Part shown: one piece after another, positions 33,612-47,559 of the stretch
Layout: each line of letters opens with the position of its first letter
How positions within the stretch are numbered: the stretch's first letter is position 1
NCBI RefSeq assembly: GCF_905171765.1
Contig: NC_053392.1
Location: 102,040,220-102,104,219 of the forward strand
DNA: 64,000 nt
Source: Bufo bufo
Lineage: Eukaryota; Chordata; Amphibia; Anura; Bufonidae
Direction: 5' to 3'
Made by a program: the position numbers and the translations under genes
Notes under the pieces: model-generated
The model's database searches: none
What the model was told of the DNA's origin: nothing
The model's input: the letters and a program-made list of their open reading frames with translations, nothing else

Positions 33612-34660
33612 CACTCACCTAAAGAATTATTAGGAACACCTGTTCTATTTCTCATTAATGCAATTATCTAGTCAACCAATCACATAGCAGTTGCTTCAAT
33701 GCATTTAGGGGTGTGGTCCTGGTCAAGACAATCTCCTGAACTCCAAACTGAATGTCAGAATGGGAAAGAAAGGTGATTTAAGCAATTTGGAGCGTGGCAT
33801 GGTTGTTGGTGCTAGACGGGCCGGTCTGAGTATTTCACAATCTGCTCAGTTACTGGGATTTTCACACACAACCATTTCTAGGGTTTACAAAGAATGGTGT
33901 GAAAAGGGAAAAACATCCAGTATGCGGCAGTCCTGTGGGAAAAAATGCCTTGTGGATGCTAGAGGTCAGAGGAGAATGGGCCGACTGATTCAAGCTGATA
34001 GAAGAGCAACGTTGACTGAAATAACCACTCGTTACAACCGAGGTATGCAGCAAAGCATTTGTGAAGCCACAACACGCACAACCTTGAGGCGGATGGGCTA
34101 CAACAGCAGAAGACCCCACCAGGTACCACTCATCTCCACTACAAATAGGAAAAAGAGGCTACAATTTGCACGAGCTCACCAAAATTGGACTGTTGAAGAC
34201 TGGAAAAATGTTGCCTGGTCTGATGAGTCTTGATTTCTGTTGAGACATTCAAATGGTAGAGTCCGAATTTGGCGTAAACAGAATGAGAACATGTATCCAT
34301 CCTCTGATGGCTACTTCCAGCAGGATAATGCACCATGTCACAAGCTCGAATCATTTCAAATTGGTTTCTTGAACATGACAATGAGTTCACTGTACTAAAA
34401 TGGCCCCCACAGTCACCAGATCTCAACCCAATAGAGCATCTTTGGGATGTGGTGGAACGGGAGCTTCGTGCCCTGGATGTGCATCCCTCAAATCTCCATC
34501 AACTGCAAGATGCTATCCTATCAATATGGGCCAACATTTCTAAAGAATGCTATCAGCACCTTGTTGAATCAATGCCACGTAGAATTAAGGCAGTTCTGAA
34601 GGCAAAAGGGGGTCCAACACCGTATTAGTATGGTGTTCCTAATAATTCTTTAGGTGAGTG
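33612..34660 (+). mobile_element. Tc1/mariner deletion derivative, DD36E type
   Basis: TA at 33,610-33,611 and 34,661-34,662. Ends CACTCACCTAAAGAATTATTAG and CTAATAATTCTTTAGGTGAGTG, a perfect inverted repeat of over 25 bases. Only 1,049 bases because the middle of the transposase is deleted. Confidence 0.92.
33760..34628 (+). pseudogene. Tc1 transposase (DD36E), deleted and frameshifted
   Basis: 33,760-34,233 encodes the HTH region (KKGDLSNLERGMVVGARRAG, QSAQLLGFSHTTISRV) up to AWSDES, the first catalytic Asp, followed by a TGA. An internal deletion joins MYPSSDGY to FQQDNAPCH, then a one-base loss moves the rest to the 34,335-34,628 frame ([35 protein letters not shown]). Correcting for the one-base loss, 36 residues separate the second Asp and Glu, the DD36E (Incomer-like) spacing. 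Confidence 0.87.
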
Positions 34661-34832
34661 TATATAGGCTTCCATAAATCCAAGTTATTGCAATTGCTTT
34701 GCTTGATGTTGGTAGGTTGTCTGACCACCAACAAATTTTACTTATGGTCCTGAAATTGATTAACATAAAAAAGCCATTGACCATCACCTGTATTTGATTC
34801 TAGCCCCACGGGTCCTGTCCCCACTGCTCATA

Positions 34833-35242
34833 GTCAGTGTCGGACTGGGGGGTGCCTAGGGCCCACCAGTAATATTTATTTTGGGGGCCCACCATATGGA
34901 TACATTAAAATTATACCTGCTCACACAGCAGCAAGATGCTACCAGATAATTGAATATGGGGGTCCCATAGACGATAGGTCCTAGGGAAAAGAGGATACTG
35001 GCTAGCTTTCCTCCATACCTAGAAGTCATCTCCGCTATCTGATTGTGTCTATAATAATAAACTGGGGAGTTTCTTTAAAAATCTATCAAGCTTTTTGTAT
35101 GAACACCGGCTGGTTGAGGTGCTGTACATTAAATATATGTATGTAATGCAGAAAGTCTACTGTGTTATGTGCCACTTCTGCAGAGAGTGGGAGACTAGGG
35201 GCTCACCTTGCTCAGGGGCCCACCGGGCCAGTACGAGCTTGC
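34833..35242. repeat. hAT-like CAGTGTCGGACTGG repeat, partial
   Basis: Starts CAGTGTCGGACTGGGG and ends GGGCCCACCGGGCCAGT. Ends resemble hAT termini but the right one is incomplete and no 8-bp duplication is visible. Confidence 0.5.
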
Positions 35243-35772
35243 TTGTGGTCATGTTGTAGAAATAATCAGTCAGCACTCTGGAAGAAGGTGGTGCTTATAT
35301 CCTGGGTTGCAGGCCCATACATCCAAGTAGAAGAAGTGGATAGCACTCACATTTTGCTGCTAATAAATCTTCACTTTATTGCCATAAGCAGAATCAAAAA
35401 GTGAGTGCTGATCCACTTTTTTTACTTGCTCGTGGTCATGTGCATGTGTTTTGTGGGATGAGTTGAATTTTTCAATGGCTTGTTTTAGGGTTATGTTTCA
35501 GAATAAGATGCTATACAGGTGAAACTAGAAAAATTAGAATATCGTGCAAAAGTCCATTTATTTCAGAAATGCAAATTAAAAGGAATTGCATTAATACAGC
35601 TTAAAATTTGAATTTTGTGAAAAGGTTCCATATTCTAGGATCAAAGTGTCACACTCTAGTCAGCTAATAATCCATATCCCCTGAGCAAAGGGTACCTCAA
35701 AATTGTGACTTTGGGGTTTCATAAGCTGTAAGCCATAATCATCCAAATTATAACAAATAAAGGCTTGAAATA

Positions 35773-37407
35773 CAGTGGGATGCGAAAGTTTGGGCAACCT
35801 TGTTAATCGTCATGATTTTCCTGTATAAATCGTTGGTTGTTACAATAAAAAATGTCAGTTAAATATATCATATAGGAGACACACACAGTGATATTTGAGA
35901 AGTGAAATGAAGTTTATTGGATTTACAGAAAGTGTGCTATAATTGTTTAAACAAAATTAGGCAGGTGCATAAATTTGGGCACTGTTGTCATTTTATTGAT
36001 TCCAAAACCTTTAGAACTAATTATTGGAACTCAAATTGGCTTGGTAAGCTCAGTGACCCCTGACCTACATACACAGGGGAATACAATTATGAGAAAGAGT
36101 ATTTAAGGGGGTCAATTGTAAGTTTCCCTCCTCTTTTAATTTTCTCTGAAGAGTAGCAACATGGGGGTCTCAAAACAACTCTCAAATGACCTGAAGACAA
36201 AGATTGTTCACCATCATGGTTTAGGGGAAGGATACAGAAAGCTGTCTCAGAGATTTCAGCTGTCTGTTTCCACAGTTAGGAACATATTGAGGAAATGGAA
36301 GACCACAGGCTCAGTTCAAGTTAAGGCTCGAAGTGGCAGACCAAGAAAAATCTCGGATAGACAGAAGCAACGAATAGTGAGAACAGTCAGAGTCAACCCA
36401 CAGACCAGCACCAAAGACCTACAACATCATCTTGCTGCAGATGGAGTCACTGTGCATCGTTCAACCATTCGGCGCACTTTACACAAGGAGATGCTGTATT
36501 CGAGAGTGATGCAGAGGAAGCCTTTTCTCCGCCCACAGCACAAAAAGTGCCGCTTGAGGTGGGTGAAAGCACATTTGGACAAACCAGCTTCATTTTGGAA
36601 TAAGGTGCTGTGGACTGAACAAAAATTGAGTTATTTGGCCATAACAAGGGGCGTTATGCATGGAGGAAAAAGAACACAGCATTCCAAGAAAAACACCTGT
36701 TACCTACAGTAAAATATGGTGGTGGTTCCATCATGCTGTGGGGCTGTGTGACCAGTGCAGGGACTGGAAATCTTGTCAAAGTTGAGGGACGCATGGATTC
36801 CACTCAGTATCACCAGATTCTGGAGACCAATGTCCAGGAATCAGTGACAAAGCTGAAGCTGCGCCGGGGCTGGATCTTTCAACAAGACAACGACCCTAAA
36901 CACTGCTCAAAATCCACTAAGGCATTTATGCAGAGGAACAAGTACAACGTTCTGGAATAGCCATCTCAGTCCCCAGACCTGAATATAATTGAAAATCTGA
37001 GGTGTGACTTAAAGAGAGCTGTCCATGCTCGGAAGCCATCAAACCTGAATGAACTAAAGATGTTTTGTAAAGAGGAATGGTCCAAAATACCTTCAACCAG
37101 AATCCAGACTCTCATTGGAACCTACAGGAAGCGTTTAGAGGCTGTAATTTCTGCAAAAGGAGGATCTACTAAATATTGATTTCATTTCTTTTTTGTGGTG
37201 CCCAAATTTATGCACCTGCCGAATTTTGTTTAAACAACTATAGCACACTTTCTGTAAATCCAATAAACTTCATTTCACTTCTCAAATATCACTGTGTGTG
37301 TCTCCTATATGATATATTTAACTGACATTTTTTATCGTAACAACCAACGATTTATACAGGAAAATCATGACGATTAACAAGGTTGCCCAAACTTTCGCAT
37401 CCCACTG
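35773..37407 (+). mobile_element. Tc1 element (DD34E) nested in MITE
   Basis: TA at 35,771-35,772 and 37,408-37,409. Ends CAGTGGGATGCGAAAGTTTG and CAAACTTTCGCATCCCACTG are perfect inverted repeats, and long inner arms match too (ATATCACTGTGTGTGTCTCC). Confidence 0.94.
36161..37179 (+). pseudogene. Tc1 transposase (DD34E), two lesions
   Basis: Starts MGVSKQLSNDLKTKIVHHH (36,161). Paired-type HTH, then GRPRKISDRQ (AT-hook-like linker, near residue 66), then VLWTEQ where the WTDE motif is shifted by a small deletion near 36,621. The frame resumes through [35 protein letters not shown] and SPDLNIIENL to the stop near 37,177. An in-frame TAG at 36,958 replaces the Trp of EWPSQSP. Otherwise full length, about 340 residues. 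Confidence 0.88.
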
Positions 37408-37521
37408 TATCTCGCTTTGCATGTAATGAGTCTATCTCATATGTTAGTTGCACCTTTTAAGTTGCATTACTGAAATAAATGAACTTTGCACGATATTCAA
37501 ATTTTTTGAGTTTCACCTGTA

Positions 37522-39690
37522 TATGCATACATACGTTTTAACACTATACCTGACCATTGTATGACTTGTATCTTGAATTTTTTGCTATTTTTTTCTTTTC
37601 CATGCTACACCTATAATTCCCAGTAGTCTCTGATCTGGTGACTGTATGTCTCTCCTTTGACTACACGTTGAAACAGCAGGTTAATGAAAACTGTTAGTGT
37701 ATTAGAGAAAGATGATATTATCTAGCTATATACACTGTAACTAACATATGATACAAAATAATACACACATGATCTTGTTATAATCCAGATCATAAAACTG
37801 ATTGTGATGCAGAGCCCTCTCAGTCACATAACTAGCACAATAAGCTGTGCCCGTTATGTGAGGTGTATGAGCTGTGTGAGGGCTGCAGTCTTTATTAGTG
37901 CTTTATATTCCCTTTTTTGTAAGGTGGGACAAGCAAAAATAGCAAAATTTTTGCAGCATTCACCATGGGTCTTCAGAAACAAAAAATGCGAATTATGTGT
38001 AGTTTATTTAACATTTTTCTATATTTTTAAGTCTTCCTAGGGTACTTCACCATTAGGGAGCTTTATCACTGGTATGATATACTGCAACATATATGTATAG
38101 CAGAGGATTACCCCTGTTCACACACATTAGGCCTTGCCTTTGGCAGGGCCTAATAGGAATTGCAAGATAGCAGCCATTAGGGGTCATTGTCAAGACCCCC
38201 AGCTATAATATCAAAGATCAGCACTCCACAGATGCACAGAGACAGGACAATGGTCTTCTCAGTTTCCCTGTTAAACCCCTTAAATGCGACAGTAGTTATT
38301 AACCATGGCATATAAGAGGTTAAATGGTCTGGATCGTAGTTGAAGTCAATCTCGGCCCTTGCAGCAGGAGCTCGATTTCAATCAGCTCCCGCTGTGGATA
38401 TCATGGGCACAGTTCTTGTTCCTGTGCAATCCTGTGGGCCTACCTGTGTGTCAATTTGCGGGATCACCTCTCAAAAATGGATGCACTGTCAGGTACCATT
38501 CATTCTGATCTGCCTTCTTATGATAATGAGATGACTGCCATCTATGCCCCAGTTTACATAGCACAAGCTGAAATGTGACAGAAAATAGCCTATTGTATCA
38601 TATACTGTTCAGGAAGCCAGAGATATGTGTGGAAGTGGATACTGTGGAAACTGTAGAACTCCTATGTGATTATTACAAATGCCCACCTCTCTATATCATT
38701 TTTGTAAGCTAATTTTATGTATCGTAGAATATATGTCATTGTTATGCAATATATTGAATAGAATTTTGTTTAATGTTAATTTATTATTATTTTTTTTTTG
38801 CTTTTACTGTTCTCCAGCATTGATGGTTAGAAAGCTGTAAGATATGTGTAATGGGATACATGACATCAATAACTGGAAGGAAAATACCAATGAGAAATGT
38901 ATTTATTCATAAACAGGACGTGGTTTCAGAGTAAAACCCAAGGATATGGCCGTTTTGCTGAAGACAGTACATTATATGAGCCAAATCCATTTCCTGTAGC
39001 AGGTAATGAACCCAGATTACGTTGAAGCTCCTAATAAATGAACATCCTGTGTTGAATGTGTTCGAAATCATCTATTTCAGCAGTGTAATGCTTATTGATA
39101 TAGCTTTTGTAGTTTTTACTGCATTCTAAGCTATCACCTGAAATTACATGTCAGCGTCATCCAGATTCATTGTACTGGGCAGACTGTGAGGGCAGGTCAC
39201 AAGTACAGTAGGACCATTGACTACTGTCTCGCTTTTTCACCTGGTCAGTTCAGCAGCAAATTGACAAAGGGGAACAAGCAGTGGGTGTGGACTGTACCAA
39301 CTAACAGATTTAACTTTGCGCTATCCCTAAGGGCATTATCCTGGCTGTCCCCTGGTTTTCACCCTTTATCTCCTTTACAGGGATCTGATCTTTGCTGCAG
39401 GGGAGCCAGCAGACCATTAGCTCTTGACATAGTCCCAGTGTAGTTGGTGGCTGACCCACGGAGTCATAGACGCCAGTATGATGCCCCGAGGGATCAGGCA
39501 ATATATGTAGTCAGAACATGCCAAGGTCAGGGCATGCAGGGTCTGTTAGAGTGGTCCGAGGTAAGGTAAGGCAGCAATGGTAGCCAGACTTTGTCACCAG
39601 GAGAGAATTGAGAGGAAGGTCTTCATATTTGATCTGCAATTTTTATCAAAACAGCCTTGGTCTCTTGCCACATCTGAGAAAAAGTTTCAA
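37522..39690. other. no supported gene
   Basis: Unassigned AT-rich DNA. Several 60-85 residue open frames show no motifs or codon structure that I would trust. Confidence 0.5.
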
Positions 39691-39769
39691 CTAAACAATT
39701 GGCTGCCAAGGAGATTTTCCCATAGAATCACTAGCATGGTAATTGTGAGAGAATTCTGCCCATAGAAGA

Positions 39770-41118
39770 GAAAAATGCCCAATCGTCCTGGTGTGCAATG
39801 GTGAAGTGGCGTAAATGGCCGGTTTAGGCAATCCACTTGAGCATTGCTCTGTTGGTGATGAGCAATAATATGGAGTAGGTCTCCCTTTTGCAGCTAAAAG
39901 TGCTACCACTCTTCTGTGAAAGCCTTCTGCAAGATTTTGAAGCATGTCTTTTTACCAGTTCATCCAGAAGATTATTTGGGAGGTGAGACATTGATGTTGG
40001 ATGAGCGGACCTGGCTCTCAATCTACATTCTAAATCATGACAAAGGTGTTTTACGGGGTTGAGGTCAGGGCTGTGTGTGGACCAGTTAAGTTCTTTCACA
40101 CCAATCTCACCCAACCATGCCTTTATGGACCTTGCTTTGTGCACTGAGGCACAGTCATGCGAAACAAAAAAAGGGCCTTCCCCAAACGTTTACCACAAAG
40201 TTGAAAACACAGAATTGTCCAAAATGTCTTGGTATGTTGAAGCATTAAGATTTTCCTTCACTGGACCTAAGGGCCAATCCATGAAAAACAAACTCATAAC
40301 GTTATTCCTCCTCCACCAAACCTTACAATTGGCACAATGCAGTCAGGCAGGTAATGTTCTCCTGGCATTCACCAAACCCAGACTCGTTCATCGGACTTCC
40401 ACATAGAGAAGCAAGATTTATCACTCCACAGAACACATTTCCACTGCTCCAGAGTCCAATGACTTCTTTACACCACTCCATCCGATGCTAGGCATTGTGT
40501 TTTGTGATGTCAAGTTGGCATGCAGCTGCTTGGCCATGGAAACCCATCACATGAAGCTCCTGGAAAATAGTTTTTGTTAATGCCAGAGGAGTTTTGGAGC
40601 TCTTCAGTTATTGAGTCAACAGGTGACTTTTATGCACTATGTCCCTCAGCACTTGACGAGCCTGCTCTGGAACTTTTCGTTGTCTTCACTTTGTGGCTGA
40701 GTTGCTTAGTTCATGCACACGTCTACTTTGCAATAGTACCACTCACAGTTGATGGTGGAATATTTAGGAGTGAAGAAATTTCAGGAACTGAATTATTGCC
40801 ATGGTATTACGGTACCACACTGGAATTCAGTGAGCTCTTTTTCACAAATGTTTGTAAAGGCCGCCTGCATGGCTAGGGGCTGGATTTTATACACCTGTGG
40901 TAATTGGACTGAATGACACACCTGAATTCAATGATTAGGAAGTGTGTCCCTATACTTTCGTCGATATTCATCAAAGCCTTGGTGTGGTTCCTGTCTGAAT
41001 TGCATCTTTACAGGGGTCCTAAACAGGAATGTTGTCTCATTGTGAAATGGGCCGCTATGTATCACATGGAAGGTCACATGTAGGTCTACACAGAGAGAAA
41101 GCTTTTGCAATAAGTGTA
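39770..41118 (-). pseudogene. Tc1-like element with broken transposase
   Basis: Minus strand. The best piece (40,144-39,824) reads HKARSIKAWLGEIGVKELNW and SPDLNPVKHLCHDLECRLRARSAHPTS, then in another frame FHRRVVALLAAKGRPTPY. The third catalytic Glu has become Lys (NPVK for NPIE). Upstream on the minus strand GLVNAREHYLPDCIVPIVRFGGG-like sequence (about 40,380-40,310) is the strand after the first Asp. Spacing from the QDN-equivalent site is 34. The element ends near CACTTATTGCAAAAGC at 41,115. Confidence 0.75.
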
Positions 41119-41212
41119 TTTGGACAGGCTTGTTAAACTATATTTTCCACCATAGCAGAAATTATTTTCATGAAATAGACCCCTTTTTTTTTGCACCTTA
41201 TTGTATGTATAA

Positions 41213-41555
41213 GGCTACTTTCACACTTGCGGCAGGACGGATCCGACAGGCTGTTCACCATGTCGGATCCGTCCTTCCGCTATTTCGCCGTGCCGCCGGA
41301 CCGCCGCTCCGTCCCCATTGATTATAATGGTGACGGGGGCGGAGCACGGCGAAAGACTGCCGGACTAAAAGTCCTGCATGTCCGACTTTTTAGTCCGGCG
41401 TCTCTCGCCGTGCTGCACCGGAGCTCCGCCCCCGTCCCCATTATAGTCAATGGGGACGGAGCGGCGGTCCGGCGGCACGGCGAAATAGCGGAAGGACGGA
41501 TCCGACATTGTGAACAGCCTGTCGGATCCGTCCTGCCGCAAGTGTGAAAGTACCC
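41213..41555. mobile_element. Harbinger-like MITE, near-complete palindrome
   Basis: TAA duplicated at 41,210-41,212 and 41,556-41,558. Ends GGCTACTTTCACACTTGCGG and its near complement. The whole 343 bases fold back on themselves, with GGATCC repeated in the outer arms and GGACTAAAAGTCC near the centre. Confidence 0.88.
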
Positions 41556-42917
41556 TAAAATTACAACAACTCCTGCTTAGGGTTTGTATGTTCTCCCTGT
41601 CTTTGCTTCTACACACCAATAGCATACTGATAGAGGTTTTCTGGGACTTAGATATTGATGTCATCAATATCAGATTGGTGGGGATCCAACACCAGCACCC
41701 CCACTGATCAGCTGTTTTGGGTAGCCAGAAACAGTTCAGTGGATAGAAGGCTACCTCCAATGTGTAGTTTCTAGAGCTGGCGTACTGCAGGTCCTCCCAT
41801 TCTCTTGAATGGAAGCTGATCTCCAGTAGGCTGGCATGGTCACGGTAGATGAAGCCTTCTGCTTCCAGATCTGCCCACTGTATAGTTTTTAGAGCTAGTG
41901 GCTGCCTGAACCAGCTGAAATCTGCTGTAGGGGGAGAGTCAGGAGGCCCCATATACATTAGATGGTCAACCATGGCCACCATACAGCTGCACAGACCCCA
42001 TGGTGATGTTGCAGTCATAATTTGGATGTTAGGTTGCGGTTCTATTGTGGAAATCTGTGTGACTGAAAAAAATCAGGTTCATTAAGAAGATGTTTGGCAA
42101 ATACGGTTCTTTAGCATTTCCCAGAAGTCTATTCTCTACATGTCTATGTCTTATATAATTTACTAATTCAGGATTGAATATTTTAGTTTCTCTGAGTTTA
42201 GTGTTTCACCCTGTCCCCAACAGCAGAGTTTAATGGAGACCATGTACAGAATTTAATCTTCCCTTAACACGGAGCTAACAATATTATTAAAAAAATCCCC
42301 ATTCTGAGCAGTCAGCAGCATTTAATGGATTCCCCATCGGTCACGTTAGTCAATATCGTCTGATTCTGGTCCAACCAGAAAGATGACTTGTTTATAGCAA
42401 ATCGCCAGAAAATGTAGTCTGTAATTGAATTGAAGCAGATGTAAACAGTAACCTGGACTCAATGATCAGGTCTAAAGGTCAAACAACGTATTACATGAAG
42501 GACACATGAAATGGCCATGTCAGGACTCGCTGTGTCAGCACTCACACATTTGGCCGCTTCCTCTGTATTGACCTCCATGGTCCCAGTAGGCTGTTGTAAA
42601 GCCTCAGGAGTCAAGAGCACTAAGTAATATAAAACATATATTAAATGGGAATGTGTCATCTGAGGTGATCACATATGGAAAGTTTATGATATGATACATT
42701 CTGTTTACTTAGTAGAAGCAACCCCCACTCATATAAACACTATACTTGAAGGAGTGCCTGTCAGCAAGAGTCAATGAAATGTCTGTTTTAGTCAACATTT
42801 GCATTCTTTATAAAATGATAATTCTGGAGCATCTCTGCTGAGAACTTTGTGTCTGTTCCTCTGTTATTCCTCTTGGAAATGCATTATTAAATTGACCACT
42901 GGCGGTACGTAATGGTA

Positions 42918-43411
42918 CAGTTGTGTTCAAAATTATTCAACCCCCAATGCTGTAAAGGGTTTAAGGGAATTTAGTGTACATTTGTAATTGTGTTCAGAAT
43001 GAAATCTTACAAGGACTTTTTAAAGAACCAAATGCAACTAAAATGACATCAATTGTTTTTGTAATACAGTATTAAATGTTTTTTTTGTGATTTCTTCATT
43101 GACACAATTATTCAACCCCTTAAAGACTACCACTCTTAAGAACAGAGGTTCATTCAAGTGTTTTCGATCAGGTATTGAAAACACCTGTGGATGTCAAGGA
43201 GCAGCAATCAAGCATAATAAGCACCAATTAGGCAGATTTAAAAGGACTGTGATACTCAGCTCCTTCTAGACATTTACTGGTGTGTTTACAAACATGGTGA
43301 AGTCAAGAGAATGGTCCAGGAAGACAAGAGAAGAGGTGATTTCTCTTCACAGGAAGGGCAATGGCTATAAGAAGATTGCAAAGATGTTAAACATACCAAG
43401 AGACACATGTG
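42918..43411 (+). mobile_element. 3'-truncated Tc1 element, left end only
   Basis: Starts after TA (42,916-42,917) with CAGTTGTGTTCAAAATTATT and matches 44,490-44,983 at about 99 percent, through the first codons of the transposase ([15 protein letters not shown]). Homology stops after CCAAGAGACAC. Confidence 0.9.
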
Positions 43412-43990
43412 TTAGATGTGTAATTACAAATAGGTGTTATAATCAATAAAGGATATTGAATACGTTCATTATGTTCCCTTCCAAGCAATGCTAGTGGCAG
43501 AATTTGATTGAGTGTTATTGATTGCATCCCTTTTTCCATAGAGACCTAACACCATTCATATTAAATCTCCTAAAATAAATGGTGCTCAAAGTATTTGATA
43601 TAAACCTTAAATAAAACTGTGTACATAGAGAACTTCCACCACTATAAAGAAGTGTGCTTTTTGTTTCTCTAACATTGATCGGCTTTGATAAATAGCCCTG
43701 TAAGGTCTTTTAACTTGTCTTTGTCTACAGGCTTACATTTATTGGGTTGGATTGCGGTTATTTTGGGCTTCATGTGTCTTCAAGTTTATTTACATAAAAG
43801 TAGCAATGCTAAGAATGTTCTTTCCCGAGTGTTGGTGTGTCTTCCTGTTCATATTTTCACTAGCATATGTATCATGTCTGAAGAATGTCTTAAGACCTAT
43901 TCTATTAAAATTAAGAGTCATTCGTATCCATAGTACTGCGTGTTATCCAAATCTGTCAAATTCTTATAAATGTTGTCATGCAATGGTTTG

Positions 43991-44487
43991 TATTGATGGA
44001 CGAACAGCGGCCAGGACGGTTCGCGAACGCGATTAACTGTTCGCGAACCGCAAGTTCGCAGCGGGCCCCATTCACTCTAATGGCAGGCGAACCTGAAAAA
44101 CCTTCAGCTCATATTTGCGGCCACTAAATACTTAGTAGAAGTGTACAAATAGTCCCACAGCATGGACAGTGACATACTAGAGGGGGATCAATGACAAAAA
44201 TTCCAGCAAAAAATATGTGTCTTAATCTGGGGCCATTTTTATGCGTCTTAAAGGGAAATTCTCTGAAATGTGCCCTGTTGGAGCCTAGAAATTTTTTATT
44301 TTAGGTCACAGGAGTACGGGCCTTAAAAATTAGGCATTCACCTGATATAAAATAAATTCTGATTATGTGGCTCGAGGTACATTATGCGGTCAATGGATAA
44401 ATATTTTACTGTAGCCCACTGCAGTACAGGCCCCAAACATTAGGCATTCACTGGACAGAAAAGATCAAGTAATTATGTGGCCAGAGG
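43991..44487. repeat. hAT end fragment (TAGTGATGGACGAAC family)
   Basis: TATTGATGGACGAACAGCGG..GGTTCGCGAACGCGATT and CCTTCAGCTCATATTTGCGG match the left end of the 51,471 element. Only the left ~190 bases clearly align; the right end is not seen. Confidence 0.65.
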
Positions 44488-44489
44488 TA

Positions 44490-46108
<1,619 letters not shown>

Positions 46109-46130
46109 TATATCACTACGATACGGCTTG

Positions 46131-46452
46131 GGCTAGGTTCACAACTGCATTATAGTAATATTGTATGTGATACTCTGTTCCAACAGAGGAGCAGACTACT
46201 CAAATTACTGTATCCAGCATAGCCAGAATCTGGAATTCACTATAATGGGATATGTAGAGTTTTCGACATGAATGCTGTCTTTCTGCTGGAAAATTACCTC
46301 TGCATGCAGTGTTTTCTTTTCTACAGAAAGCCGGCATTCTTGGCGAACATCCCCGGGTAGGGATTTCTATGACAGATACCGTAAATCTGGTTGTCTGCTC
46401 CTCTACCAGAACAGAGAATTGGAATATCATAACACAGATGTGACCCTAGCCT
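46131..46452. mobile_element. small MITE with GGCTAGGTTCAC ends
   Basis: Inverted ends GGGCTAGGTTCACAACTGC and CAGATGTGACCCTAGCC. A TTA follows on the right (46,453-46,455) but the left flank is degraded. Harbinger-like by end type. Confidence 0.55.
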
Positions 46453-46738
46453 TAAAGAGAATGGGGGTCATTTACTAATCTGAAATACGCCTAACTTAGG
46501 TGTATTCAGGCGCTGATGGCGGCGCAATAGTAGGTTGCGCTGCCATCCGCGACTTTTCCCCATGCAAGCCATTCATCATTTTCTATGCCTGTTTTAGGTG
46601 TAGAAAATGGTCTAAATGTAAGAGAGCTAGGGAGCTGCCTTATATTTAGACTGGAGCTGGATGCGTCCGAAGTTATCTAGAGGTTTGCGCCTCTTCTTCA
46701 TAACTTCGGCGGATCCACTGCCAGCTATGGGGCTTTAT

Positions 46739-46776
46739 AATAATAATAATGATAATAATAATATAATATAATATAT
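46739..46776 (+). repeat. TAA/TAATA microsatellite
   Basis: Run of AATAATAATAATGATAATAATAATATAATATAATAT. Confidence 0.85.
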
Positions 46777-47540
46777 AAATGTGCCCCAATGTGTCATAAA
46801 AAAATGAATTTTATGTTAAACATATTATTTTAAAAAAATTGGAAATGTTATTTTTAAATTTCCATGTCAATATATTTCTATATGTCTATATTTAAAAGAA
46901 ATCCTATAATTCTGCAGTTTTCACACTGCTCACTAAGCCTAATAATAGGCGCCTCTTCTTGGTCTGTATAAATCGCTTTACTGCAGTTACCTGCTTATCC
47001 GTACAGGCAGGATTAGAATCATAGATATCACCTCTGTGTATACACAGGATGCACCATTCACAGCAGGTGATATCACAGCTTATCATCTCCCTCTTGACCT
47101 TTGCACAGGTCACAGGGCATGCCCAGAAAATCTCCCATAGAAGTCATTGGGGTCGGCTACTGTCCATTGTGCCTATGGTCCATGGTGGCTACTGCAAAGC
47201 ATATCTCTAAATTATGTTAACAACAGCTCAGGTAAGATGGCTGCCCCCCATAGTCATGTTCAGGAAATAAAAACAGATTAGAAAAAAAGGAGATGTGTTG
47301 CTATCTGGTTTTAACTTGCAGAAAAAAATGATAGGTGACACATTCCCTTTAACATACTGAACAATAGGGGTTCTAGGGTTCAATATACTTCCCTTGCCCT
47401 GGGGCCTTCTGCCTATTTCCGTTCCTATCTACAACATTCAGGGAGGTTTATCAGGAGGGACATTTCTAAAGTCAGTTTTACATAAATCTGTGTTGCTGTA
47501 ATTTGCCCCTAATTTAGAGGACTAGTAACCCGGTGCACTC
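46777..47540. other. no supported gene
   Basis: Unassigned DNA; nothing beyond short random frames. Confidence 0.5.
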
Positions 47541-47559
47541 TGATGATGTCACTCTGCTG

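Larger units (their letters stand above)
35516..37519. mobile_element. Tc1-type MITE split by a Tc1 element
   Basis: TA at 35,514-35,515 and 37,520-37,521. Ends CAGGTGAAACTAGAAAAATT and AAATTTTTTGAGTTTCACCTG, with a longer shared inside (TAGAATATCGTGCAAAAGTCC against TGCACGATATTC). Contains the Tc1 at 35,773-37,407; the MITE itself is only about 370 bases. Confidence 0.9.
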
